Shown here: positions 44,917 through 52,437 of the stretch, one piece after another
Layout of the letters: the number at the start of each line of letters is the position of its first letter
Numbering within the stretch: position 1 is the stretch's first letter
Assembly: GCA_934229535.1 (NCBI GenBank)
Contig: CAKQDS010000002.1
Span: 1 to 64,000 of the forward strand
Direction of reading: 5' to 3'
Length of the DNA stretch: 64,000 nt
Source of the DNA: an uncultured Anaeroplasmataceae bacterium
Lineage (GTDB): Bacteria > Bacillota_I > Bacilli_A > Acholeplasmatales > Anaeroplasmataceae
The notes under the pieces: generated by a model
Told to the model about the DNA's origin: nothing
The model's input: only the letters and a program-made list of their open reading frames with translations
Databases searched by the model: none
Translations under genes and position numbers: made by a program

Positions 44917-45885
44917 TTAATTTTGTTCATTTATTTTCATTTTATTAAGCATTTCATAGCTTATAAGCTTAAATGTATCAAGATCCTCATTAAATAAAGA
45001 AACCTTATTGATGCTAAAATCGTTATATGTTTTATAATAATAAATACCTTCATTAAGATTTATACAGGAAGAATAAATTGTAATTTCATATTTCTCTTCG
45101 CCTAAATGACATCCGCCTCTTATTTGACTAACGCTATCTAAAATATGAAAGAATTGATTAACATTACTAGGCTCATCATCATAAGATTTAGAATTAGCAT
45201 TAAAAAATGCTGCTCTTACGAAACGAGATTCACTTGATAAATCACCAGGAAGACCAATTGCTCCCATTCCTCTACTATAAGTCTTTAAATCGATACTACT
45301 TGAAAAATTATTTGTAGGTTCATTTGGAGTTAAGTTAAGATAATTATTTAAATTTGCAACCTGATATAAAAATGGTGGATTATTAGTTAAAACATTAATA
45401 TGATTATTATATATATGCATACCATCACGTTCAAATTCTAATGTTATACTCATATCTTTATCACTAATCAGATAATGAAGCGAAGCATTAGGATAATTAT
45501 TAGAAAATGGTGTTTCCACTAAATTAAGGTCATTAAGTAAAGAGATAACCTCATTTACATTTTTAGCAAGTCCTAGAATATATAAAATAAGTTCAAAGCC
45601 ACAAACATTATTTTTATTGTCATCATATTCATAAAATGAAGCATTGCCCACAAAATTTAATCCAGCCATTGCTAAACCCATTTCATTTGCCGCCTCATAA
45701 TATAAAGGATAGTCATTAGCAATATGAGCCATACCAATTATAGCATAATGACTCTTAAGCTCTTCTATATATCTAAATTTAATAGGATAAAGTCTCGGAG
45801 TTATTGTAATTTTCTCACCATAAGAAAATTCATAATCTAAATTTCTTCCAAAATAATTATTCTTATATTTTATTGCTGTACACAT
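44917..45885 (-). CDS. Choloylglycine hydrolase family (bile salt hydrolase / penicillin V acylase)
   Basis: 322 residues, Ntn-hydrolase of peptidase family C59. MCTAIKYKNNYFGRNLDYEF gives the N-terminal nucleophile Cys2 and the Arg/Asp pair; GLAMAGLNFVG, HVLTNNPPF and SESRFVRAAF supply the remaining active-site Asn and Arg. Members remove glycine or taurine from bile salts or cleave penicillin V; the bile-salt group is plausible for a gut host but cannot be decided by eye. A frame runs 35 codons further upstream across the tRNA-Cys gene; the ATG at 45885 with AGGTGAT is required because Cys must be residue 2. Confidence 0.88.
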   Translation of the reverse strand: MCTAIKYKNNYFGRNLDYEFSYGEKITITPRLYPIKFRYIEELKSHYAIIGMAHIANDYPLYYEAANEMGLAMAGLNFVGNASFYEYDDNKNNVCGFELILYILGLAKNVNEVISLLNDLNLVETPFSNNYPNASLHYLISDKDMSITLEFERDGMHIYNNHINVLTNNPPFLYQVANLNNYLNLTPNEPTNNFSSSIDLKTYSRGMGAIGLPGDLSSESRFVRAAFFNANSKSYDDEPSNVNQFFHILDSVSQIRGGCHLGEEKYEITIYSSCINLNEGIYYYKTYNDFSINKVSLFNEDLDTFKLISYEMLNKMKINEQN

Positions 45886-45913
45886 TATATCACCTATTAT
45901 ATTTTTTTCATAA

Positions 45914-45942
45914 AAGAAAAAAAATATGCCAAAAAGCATATT
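45914..45942 (-). terminator. Terminator after tRNA-Cys
   Basis: AATATGC (45923-45929) and GCATATT (45936-45942), followed by eight Ts on the minus strand. Confidence 0.85.
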
Positions 45943-45956
45943 CGATGCAAGAAAAA

Positions 45957-46030
45957 TGGAGGCCCCGAGCGGATTCGAACCACCGATCAAGCAGTTGCAG
46001 TGCCATGCCTTACCACTTGGCTACAGGGCC
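45957..46030 (-). tRNA. tRNA-Cys (GCA)
   Basis: 74 nt with CCA encoded. Acceptor GGCCCTG pairs CGGGGCC with one G-U; D-arm GCC...GGC; anticodon loop CTGCAAC (anticodon GCA); T-loop TTCGAAT; U73, the cysteine identity base. The first anticodon-stem pair is a T-T mismatch. Confidence 0.95.
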
Positions 46031-46108
46031 GTTTTTAATTGCTTTATTATTTTACCAAAATCAATGGTCATTGTCAATATCAAACGTTCAAAAAATATTT
46101 TTATTTTT

Positions 46109-46135
46109 TTGGCACTCAAGTATTGACAGTGCCAA
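46109..46135. promoter_or_regulatory. CIRCE operator (HrcA site) of clpB
   Basis: TTGGCACTC (46109-46117), nine bases, CAGTGCCAA (46127-46135). The TTGGCACT/AGTGCCAA arms are perfect inverts. 8 of 9 and 7 of 9 match the consensus; the change of A to G at base 3 is the same as in the htpG element. Confidence 0.88.
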
Positions 46136-46150
46136 TTTGTGTGATATAAT
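46123..46150 (+). promoter_or_regulatory. clpB sigma-A promoter
   Basis: TTGACA (46123-46128), 16 bases, TATAAT (46145-46150). The -35 overlaps the CIRCE right arm. AAGGAGGT (46165-46172) follows as ribosome site. Confidence 0.88.
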
Positions 46151-46178
46151 ATTATTGTATTAAAAAGGAGGTCATAAT

Positions 46179-48296
46179 ATGGAACAAGAACAAAACTATG
46201 AACAAGATGAAAATATCCTAGAAAAGTTTGGACGTAACCTAGTAGATCTTGCACGTGAAGGTAAGATAGACCCTGTTATTGGTCGTGATGAGGAAATAAG
46301 ACGTATAATTAAAATCTTATCTCGTAAGACTAAAAACAACCCTATTTTAATCGGTGAGCCTGGTGTTGGTAAAACAGCAATTGTTGAAGGCTTAGCAAGA
46401 CGTATTGTGGCAAATGATGTCCCTTTAACTTTAAAGGATAAAACTATATATGAACTAGATATGGGTGCCCTAATCGCAGGTGCAAAATATCGTGGTGAAT
46501 TTGAGGAAAGACTAAAGGCAGTCTTAAAGAAAATTAAGGATTCTGATGGAAATATCATTCTTTTCATTGATGAGATTCACTTAATTGTTGGTGCTGGTAA
46601 AGCTGATGGTGCCTTAGATGCAGGTAATATGCTAAAGCCTATGCTTGCAAGAGGTGAATTACACTGTATCGGTGCTACAACCTTGAAGGAATATCGTCAA
46701 TATATTGAAAAGGATTCAGCCTTGGAAAGACGTTTCCAACAAATTCTAGTACCTGAGCCTACTGTTGAGGATACTATTTCTATTCTTCGTGGATTAAAGG
46801 AAAGATTTGAGCAGCATCATGGAACACATATAACTGATAACGCTATTGTTGCTGCTGCAACATTATCAAATCGTTATATAACTGATCGTTTCTTACCAGA
46901 TAAAGCAATCGACTTAATTGATGAGGCTTGTGCTTCTATTCGTATGGAAATCGATTCTAAGCCACAGGTCTTAGACGATGTTGATCGTAAAATTACTCAA
47001 TTAAAGATAGAGCAAATTTCTTTAAGTAAGGAAACAGATCCAGCTTCCTTAAATCGTTTGGAAAACGTTAAAAAGGAATTAGCTGATCTTGATAAAAAAG
47101 AACGTGAGCTTACTGATAAGTGGCAAGCTGAAAAGAAACAAATCAACATTATTAAGGAAAAGAAAAAACAGCTTGATCAATATAAATTTGAGCTAGAGCA
47201 AGCCTTCAATAATGGTGATTATCAAAAAGCTTCTAAGCTACAATATCAAACAATTCCTACCCTACAGCATGAAATTGATGAATATCAAGAAGCTAATAAG
47301 GATGATCGTATGCTTAGTGAAAATGTCCGTGAGGAGGATATTGCCGCTATAGTTGCCAAATGGACTAATATCCCCGTTTCAAAGCTAATGCAGGGTGAAA
47401 GAGAAAAAATTCTTTCCCTAAAGGATACACTTAAAGAAAGAGTTATTGGTCAGGATGAAGCTGTTGAGCTTATTTCTGATGCCATTATAAGACAACGTGC
47501 AGGCATTAAGGATGAACGTAGACCTATTGGTTCATTCCTCTTCTTAGGTCCTACTGGTGTTGGTAAAACTGAGCTTGCTAAGGCTTTAGCTGAAGCACTA
47601 TTTGATAGTGAATCACACATTGTAAGACTAGATATGAGTGAATATATGGAGCCACATAGTGTTGCAAAGCTAATTGGTGCGCCACCTGGATATGTTGGCT
47701 ATGATGAAGGCGGTCAATTAACTGAAAAAATTCGTCGAAACCCTTATTCAATCATTTTATTTGATGAGATTGAAAAGGCACATAAGGATGTCTTTAATAT
47801 GCTTCTTCAAATCCTTGATGATGGTCGTCTAACAGATGCCCAAGGTCGTGTTGTTGATTTCAAAAACACAATCATTATAATGACTTCAAACCTAGGCAGT
47901 GAAATTCTTCTTGAAAATAAGCCTGATACCAAAGAACGTATTGATACTTTGTTAAAGAGCTATTTTAAGCCTGAATTTTTAAACCGTATCGATGAAATCA
48001 TTACCTTTAAACCACTTGATAAGGATGTTCAAATGAAGATTGTAACTAAGCTTTTACGTGAACTTGATCAAAGATTAATTGAGCAAGGTATTAATATTAC
48101 CTATACTGATACCTTAAAGAAGGCTATCTTAGACAATTGCTTTGATGTAACATATGGTGCTCGTCCATTAAAAAGATACATTCAAAAGGTTATTGAAACC
48201 TACATTGCAACTAAGATTATTAAGGGTGAAATAAAACCAAATACACCTTATGTTCTTGATTGGCAACGTAATGAGCCTATCTTATTAAATAAGTAA
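46179..48296 (+). CDS. clpB: Disaggregase ClpB lacking the N-terminal domain
   Basis: 705 residues against about 860 in most bacteria. The first AAA+ domain starts almost at once (Walker A GEPGVGKT at 59-66), so the Clp-N substrate domain is absent. The coiled-coil M domain of about 120 residues (270-390) is full length, which separates ClpB from ClpC. The second AAA+ has GPTGVGKT near 456 and SEYMEPHSVAKLIGAPPGYVGYDEGG. A perfect AAGGAGGT seven bases before the ATG shows this is the real start. It dissolves protein aggregates with DnaK. CIRCE upstream predicts HrcA control. Confidence 0.96.
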   Translation: MEQEQNYEQDENILEKFGRNLVDLAREGKIDPVIGRDEEIRRIIKILSRKTKNNPILIGEPGVGKTAIVEGLARRIVANDVPLTLKDKTIYELDMGALIAGAKYRGEFEERLKAVLKKIKDSDGNIILFIDEIHLIVGAGKADGALDAGNMLKPMLARGELHCIGATTLKEYRQYIEKDSALERRFQQILVPEPTVEDTISILRGLKERFEQHHGTHITDNAIVAAATLSNRYITDRFLPDKAIDLIDEACASIRMEIDSKPQVLDDVDRKITQLKIEQISLSKETDPASLNRLENVKKELADLDKKERELTDKWQAEKKQINIIKEKKKQLDQYKFELEQAFNNGDYQKASKLQYQTIPTLQHEIDEYQEANKDDRMLSENVREEDIAAIVAKWTNIPVSKLMQGEREKILSLKDTLKERVIGQDEAVELISDAIIRQRAGIKDERRPIGSFLFLGPTGVGKTELAKALAEALFDSESHIVRLDMSEYMEPHSVAKLIGAPPGYVGYDEGGQLTEKIRRNPYSIILFDEIEKAHKDVFNMLLQILDDGRLTDAQGRVVDFKNTIIIMTSNLGSEILLENKPDTKERIDTLLKSYFKPEFLNRIDEIITFKPLDKDVQMKIVTKLLRELDQRLIEQGINITYTDTLKKAILDNCFDVTYGARPLKRYIQKVIETYIATKIIKGEIKPNTPYVLDWQRNEPILLNK

Positions 48297-48304
48297 ATAA
48301 AAAC

Positions 48305-48340
48305 AGCTACAAGATTAATTCCTGTAGCTGATTTTTTTTA
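48305..48340 (+). terminator. Terminator of clpB
   Basis: CAGCTACA (48305-48312) and TGTAGCTG (48324-48331), then ATTTTTTTT; the run meets the stop codon of the opposing gene. Confidence 0.9.
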
Positions 48341-48670
48341 ATTCTTAGGAATAATTATATAAAATACTAAATATAAAACAATAATACAAGCAATAATAAC
48401 GATTGAAACCTTAAAGGTTGCTGAAAGTAAAACTAACAAGCAACCAGTTATTAACATAATTGCACTTGCAACAAAAAATACAAGTAAGCCATCATTGTTA
48501 TTGGAATTTTTTAAAACTGTAGTAAGAATAACAACTAAAAAGCCTACAATCGTTAAAATAGTTGCCCACCAAAAGTCATTAGTATAATTGTTATAGCATG
48601 TTGTAAATGCAACAATACCAAATAAAATTAAAGCTAAAAATTCAATTACTAGTGTTTTTTGTTTATTCAT
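48338..48670 (-). CDS. Small membrane protein with three or four helices
   Basis: 110 residues, not recognised, almost entirely hydrophobic (helices about 7-24, 33-52, 62-82, 86-107). It overlaps the upstream kinase-like gene by 8 bases, so it is translated from the same message. No function can be assigned. Confidence 0.6.
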   Translation of the reverse strand: MNKQKTLVIEFLALILFGIVAFTTCYNNYTNDFWWATILTIVGFLVVILTTVLKNSNNNDGLLVFFVASAIMLITGCLLVLLSATFKVSIVIIACIIVLYLVFYIIIPKN

Positions 48671-49268
48671 GATTTTCTCCTTTTTCTAAACGAAGCATTA
48701 CATAATTCTTAATTATTTCTACACATTTTTCAACACCAATGCTAGAATTAATGCATAAATCATAGCTATTAGCATCTCCCCAGTTCTTATCAGTATAGAA
48801 ATTATAATAATTCTTACGCTTCTTATCCATCTTTACAATAATATCCTTTGCCTTTTTAGGATCCATATTATAATATTTAATAGCGCGATTAACACGATCC
48901 TCAATAGGCGCATCAATAAAAATACTAATTACATTAGGATTATCCTTCAAAACATAATCGGCACATCTACCAACAATAACTGCGCTCTCAGTTTGAGCAA
49001 TTCTCCTAATTGTATCAAATTGAGCTAAGAAAACCTTTTGGCCCATTGAAACATCAAAGCCCATTCCACTTGGATAGATACCACTAAAAAAGCCATCCTT
49101 CTTCTCATCATAATTTTCAAAAATAGCTTGGTTTAAACCACTTTCCTGTGATGCCTTAGCTAAAAGCTCATTATCATAAAAACTAACATTTAATTCTTCA
49201 GCTAAAAGACGACCAACAAATCTACCTCCACTTCCATATTCTCGACCAATAGTAACTATAAAATTCAT
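48663..49268 (-). CDS. Cytidylate-kinase-like P-loop protein
   Basis: 201 residues, PF13189-type. The P-loop is IGREYGSGGRFVGRLLAEEL, followed by YDNELLAKASQ, ESAVIVGRCADYVL and VISIFIDAPIEDRVNRA, the usual strings of this group. It differs from Cmk itself, and relatives lie scattered in gut Firmicutes with unproven substrate. It is first in a pair with the small membrane protein. Confidence 0.82.
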   Translation of the reverse strand: MNFIVTIGREYGSGGRFVGRLLAEELNVSFYDNELLAKASQESGLNQAIFENYDEKKDGFFSGIYPSGMGFDVSMGQKVFLAQFDTIRRIAQTESAVIVGRCADYVLKDNPNVISIFIDAPIEDRVNRAIKYYNMDPKKAKDIIVKMDKKRKNYYNFYTDKNWGDANSYDLCINSSIGVEKCVEIIKNYVMLRLEKGENHE

Positions 49269-49440
49269 ACAAATTACATCCTTTCCTTGGTTTTACCTCT
49301 ATTAATATTATACAACATATTTTTCTTTTTTTTAAGTACTTAATTTCCTTTATTTTTAAATAGTTAGAGCTATTAACAATAGAATTTATTTATACATTTA
49401 AAGATTTAAAAAAATATTGCTAAAAAATGAAAAAAAGTAG

Positions 49441-49468
49441 TTGACTTTATGTTTACTTATGATATAAT
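49441..49468 (+). promoter_or_regulatory. tRNA-Glu promoter
   Basis: TTGACT (49441-49446), 16 bases, TATAAT (49463-49468). 49269-49440 holds no gene that I can support. Confidence 0.75.
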
Positions 49469-49487
49469 AAAAAAGCAGCGAAAAACT

Positions 49488-49564
49488 GGCCCGTTGGTGA
49501 AACGGTTTAACACACATGCCTTTCACGCATGCATTTATGGGTTCGAACCCCGTACGGGTCACCA
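49488..49564 (+). tRNA. tRNA-Glu (UUC)
   Basis: 77 nt with CCA encoded. Acceptor GGCCCGT/ACGGGTC, anticodon stem CATGC/GCATG, loop CTTTCAC with anticodon TTC, T-arm GGGTTCGAACCCC. A single tRNA with its own promoter and terminator. Confidence 0.97.
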
Positions 49565-49575
49565 GTTAGATATTT

Positions 49576-49603
49576 AACACACATTAATTTGTGTGTTTTT
49601 TTT
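49576..49603 (+). terminator. Terminator of tRNA-Glu
   Basis: AACACACA (49576-49583), TTAATT, TGTGTGTT (49590-49597), then Ts. Confidence 0.88.
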
Positions 49604-49604
49604 A

Positions 49605-49630
49605 TAAAAAAAGGCTAGCTGATTCTAGCC
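49605..49630 (-). terminator. Terminator after mtnN
   Basis: GGCTAG (49613-49618) and CTAGCC (49625-49630), TTTTTTT on the minus strand; it reaches the stop codon. Confidence 0.82.
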
Positions 49631-50316
49631 TAATAATTAATTTTTTCAACGATTTGATAGCATACCTTAGCAGACATTAAAGCCATTTCTGTTTCGAAAG
49701 CACTATAATCCGCAATTTGTGATTCTTCTTCTATTTGGTCAGATATATATCTAATAGCAATAAAAGAAGTTTTAAGCTTCATACAAGTCTGAGCAATTGC
49801 TCCACCTTCCATTTCACAAGCCATTACATCATCAATATGCATTTTTTCATATTCAGCCTTTTTAGAAACAAACTTATCTGCTGTTAAAACCGTACCACAT
49901 TTATATGGAAGCCCTAAGCTTTTTAGGGCTTTTTTTGCCTCAATAAGTAAATTATCATCCGGTATATAAAATAAAGGACTACCCGGAATCTGACCAAGCT
50001 CATAGCCAAAGCAGGTTACATCAACATCAGAATAAGCAAATTTAGTAGGAATTACAATATCCTTAGGCTTAGTAAGAGCTGCACCACCAGCAATACCTGT
50101 ATTAATTATCTTGTCACAACCGAATCTCATAATAAGAATAGTCGCGGCAATACTTGCATTAACCTTACCAACTCCACATTTAGTAACAACAACATTATTC
50201 TCACCTATTTTACCTGAATAATATAAGCTTCCAGCTATTGAAATTTGTTTATATTCTTTAAGATTGTTTTTTAAAAAATCAACCTCAACATCCATTGCAC
50301 CAATAATACCAATCAT
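49630..50316 (-). CDS. mtnN: 5'-methylthioadenosine/S-adenosylhomocysteine nucleosidase
   Basis: 228 residues. MIGIIGAMDVEVDFL (catalytic-site Glu), CGVGKVNASIAATILI, NTGIAGG, MEGGAIAQTC (ribose contact) and YISDQIEEES (catalytic Asp) fix the family. It cleaves adenine from methylthioadenosine and S-adenosylhomocysteine, recycling SAM by-products and feeding the AI-2 pathway where luxS exists. It follows udk by two bases in a ylmH-udk-mtnN run. Confidence 0.95.
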   Translation of the reverse strand: MIGIIGAMDVEVDFLKNNLKEYKQISIAGSLYYSGKIGENNVVVTKCGVGKVNASIAATILIMRFGCDKIINTGIAGGAALTKPKDIVIPTKFAYSDVDVTCFGYELGQIPGSPLFYIPDDNLLIEAKKALKSLGLPYKCGTVLTADKFVSKKAEYEKMHIDDVMACEMEGGAIAQTCMKLKTSFIAIRYISDQIEEESQIADYSAFETEMALMSAKVCYQIVEKINY

Positions 50317-50318
50317 TT

Positions 50319-50945
50319 TTATTCTTCCTTTCTTGTTAAATCCTTTAATCTAGCAGCAATAAAATCAACTGCAACCTCGTGTGAAAAATCATTAGGAATA
50401 ATTATATCAGCATATCTTTTTGTTGGAGCAATAAAAACATCATATGATGGCTTTACAGTCGCAAGATATTGCTTTATAACATCTTCCATACTTCTTCCAC
50501 GTTCTTTAATATCTCTTGTTAATCTTCTTATAAATCTAATATCAGCATCACTTTCAACAAAGAGCTTAATACTTGCTAAGCTTCTAATTCTTTCATCATA
50601 CAAGGCAAAAATTCCTTCAAACAAAATAATTTTTGTTGGCTTTAAAGTGATATATTTATCATTAACTCGATTATGCTCCTTAAAATCATATACAGGCATA
50701 TTTACATCTTGACCATTTAATAGCATGCATAAATGCTCGTACACTAAATCCAAATCAACAGAATTAGGGTGATCATAATTAACCTTTTTTCTTTCCTCAA
50801 GACTTAGATATGATAAATCCTTATAATAATTATCTGTTTCAATTACACTTAAATCCTCATTAGAAAACATCGCTTTAACCTTTTGAACAACAGTTGTTTT
50901 TCCTGATGCAGTTCCCCCGGCAATACAAATTAAAATTGGCTTCAT
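50319..50945 (-). CDS. udk: Uridine/cytidine kinase
   Basis: 208 residues. P-loop AGGTASGKTTVV, ETDNYYKDLSYLSLEERKKVNYDHPNSVD, PVYDFKEHNR and ILFEGIFALYDERIR are the classical uridine-kinase motifs; RFIRRLTRDIKERGRSMEDVI forms the lid. It phosphorylates uridine and cytidine for salvage. The spacing to both neighbours is two bases, so the three genes form one message. Confidence 0.96.
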   Translation of the reverse strand: MKPILICIAGGTASGKTTVVQKVKAMFSNEDLSVIETDNYYKDLSYLSLEERKKVNYDHPNSVDLDLVYEHLCMLLNGQDVNMPVYDFKEHNRVNDKYITLKPTKIILFEGIFALYDERIRSLASIKLFVESDADIRFIRRLTRDIKERGRSMEDVIKQYLATVKPSYDVFIAPTKRYADIIIPNDFSHEVAVDFIAARLKDLTRKEE

Positions 50946-50947
50946 TA

Positions 50948-51676
50948 CTACAACCTCCCTAGCATAGCCTTAATTTTTCCACTTTTAGTTTTTTCCATAA
51001 TGGAAAAGACCTTCATTCTTCCTTTAGTTCTAATGCTCACAACATCATGAGCAGCAAGCATCTTACTTGAGTTTTGACATAATACATGGTTTAGCTTAAC
51101 ATAGCCACCACTTATTAGTTCAAATGATTCAGCTCTTGATAAATGATAAACCTGACTAATACATAAGTCAAGCCTCATGCTAGCCAAAAAATACAATTTA
51201 ACATCATATTCTTCACTAGTAGAAACATTAATATTCTCTCTTTCTTCTAAAGAAAACCTAATATTTTCATTTCTAACCTCATTTATTAAATAATCCTTCA
51301 TTTCAAAAACCACAGCAACATAATATTTATCATCAGCTAAAACAATATCACCAATAACATCTCTTTTAATTCCAAGTGACATCAAAGCACCCAAAATATT
51401 TTTATGACCAAGGCTTATAAACCTTTTATCATAGCAAACCTCAAATATAGTTATTTTAAAATCAGGAGTAATTGGAAATGGAGCAATAATACATCTTTTA
51501 TATTCGCCATCATTAAATCCTGATGAAAAATAAACATTTAAAGAATCACCAATGTATTTTTTTACTAATTCCTGCTCATGAAGGTCTAAAAATCTAAAAA
51601 GTGTAATTCTATTATTAAATTCAGCATTAATTTTAGCATCCTTAAGACTAGCTAAAAAAATTTCTTCCTTATCCAT
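50948..51676 (-). CDS. YlmH-family S4-domain RNA-binding protein (RqcP2-like)
   Basis: 242 residues. The N-terminal part has LGALMSLGIKRDVIGDIVLADDKYYVAV, the YlmH hallmark; the C-terminal S4 domain (about 175-235) reads LDLCISQVYHLSRAESFELISGGYVKLN. YlmH (RqcP2) acts on stalled large ribosomal subunits in ribosome quality control in B. subtilis. There it sits in the division cluster ylmDEFGH-divIVA; here it heads a nucleotide-salvage run, so the link is broken. Confidence 0.9.
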   Translation of the reverse strand: MDKEEIFLASLKDAKINAEFNNRITLFRFLDLHEQELVKKYIGDSLNVYFSSGFNDGEYKRCIIAPFPITPDFKITIFEVCYDKRFISLGHKNILGALMSLGIKRDVIGDIVLADDKYYVAVVFEMKDYLINEVRNENIRFSLEERENINVSTSEEYDVKLYFLASMRLDLCISQVYHLSRAESFELISGGYVKLNHVLCQNSSKMLAAHDVVSIRTKGRMKVFSIMEKTKSGKIKAMLGRL

Positions 51677-51697
51677 ACAATCATTTTCCTAATAAAC

Positions 51698-51718
51698 AAA
51701 AAAGACATTGCTGTCTTT
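51698..51718 (-). terminator. Terminator after the PII-like gene
   Basis: AAAGACA (51701-51707), TTGC, TGTCTTT (51712-51718), then TTTTTTG on the minus strand; it separates this operon from ylmH. Confidence 0.8.
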
Positions 51719-52437
51719 TATTTCTTTTCATCAAATCTACCAATGCCAACAATATCATCAACTGGTAAAGAAAATAATACACCATTACCCTCACTTGAAA
51801 TACCAGCTACATTTTTAATAGCATCCATTATAACATGCTTATTATCATTTAAGCTTAAAATTAAAACAATATCAACAGCATCATGAAGAGTAACACCAAG
51901 GAAATGCTCAGCTTTATCATTACAAACTCCACGGCCATTAACGATAGTACCGCCAGTTGCTCCTGCTTCTCTTGCTGCATCTAAAACACTATCAGTAAGC
52001 TTTTGCTTGACACTACATACAATTAATACATATTTGTTATCCATTAGTTTAACACCCTTTCTATGAGTTTCTTCCTTTTTAATAGGAGTCGATAAAATTG
52101 TATTATTAATAACACTAGATATACTATTAACAGGTAAACTAAAGGCAATTCCATTGCCAGGTAGATATAATTCAAATCTCCTAGCTATTTCCTTTAGAAT
52201 TTTAATTTCCATATCATCTGGTATTAAACTAATTAATACATCCTTTGAGGTACTGCCAAGACCAAAATATGATAATAAATTAGTTTTAGCTGTTCCAACC
52301 CCCATTGTTTCAAAATTAATACCAACACAGGTTTCATTTATATAATTAGAGATTTTATCTCCAGTTTGGTGATTAACAATACTAATAAGCATTTTAACTC
52401 TTCGAGTAGTTTGTTTTTTCTTTTTATCTTCCATCAT
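51718..52437 (-). CDS. Tandem PII-like regulator paired with the DUF1538 membrane protein
   Basis: 239 residues built from two PII-fold halves (about 14-110 and 118-235). The second is clear: VCSVKQKLTDSVLDAAREAGATGGTIVNGRG and a LFSLPVDDIVGI end, the core of PII/GlnB-type trimers. The first half keeps the fold pattern (LPGNGIAFSLPVNSISSV) but has lost the GATGG signature. PII proteins sense nucleotide or metabolite levels and gate membrane partners such as AmtB. Its start overlaps the DUF1538 stop by 14 bases, so the membrane protein is the probable partner. Confidence 0.8.
   Translation of the reverse strand: MMEDKKKKQTTRRVKMLISIVNHQTGDKISNYINETCVGINFETMGVGTAKTNLLSYFGLGSTSKDVLISLIPDDMEIKILKEIARRFELYLPGNGIAFSLPVNSISSVINNTILSTPIKKEETHRKGVKLMDNKYVLIVCSVKQKLTDSVLDAAREAGATGGTIVNGRGVCNDKAEHFLGVTLHDAVDIVLILSLNDNKHVIMDAIKNVAGISSEGNGVLFSLPVDDIVGIGRFDEKK

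Noticed and set aside
45886..45990. 35-residue extension of the choloylglycine hydrolase
   Set aside because: It reads through the tRNA-Cys gene and its terminator; the enzyme needs Cys as residue 2.
45873..46254. Overlapping frames around tRNA-Cys and the clpB promoter
   Set aside because: They are explained by the tRNA, the CIRCE element and the promoter.
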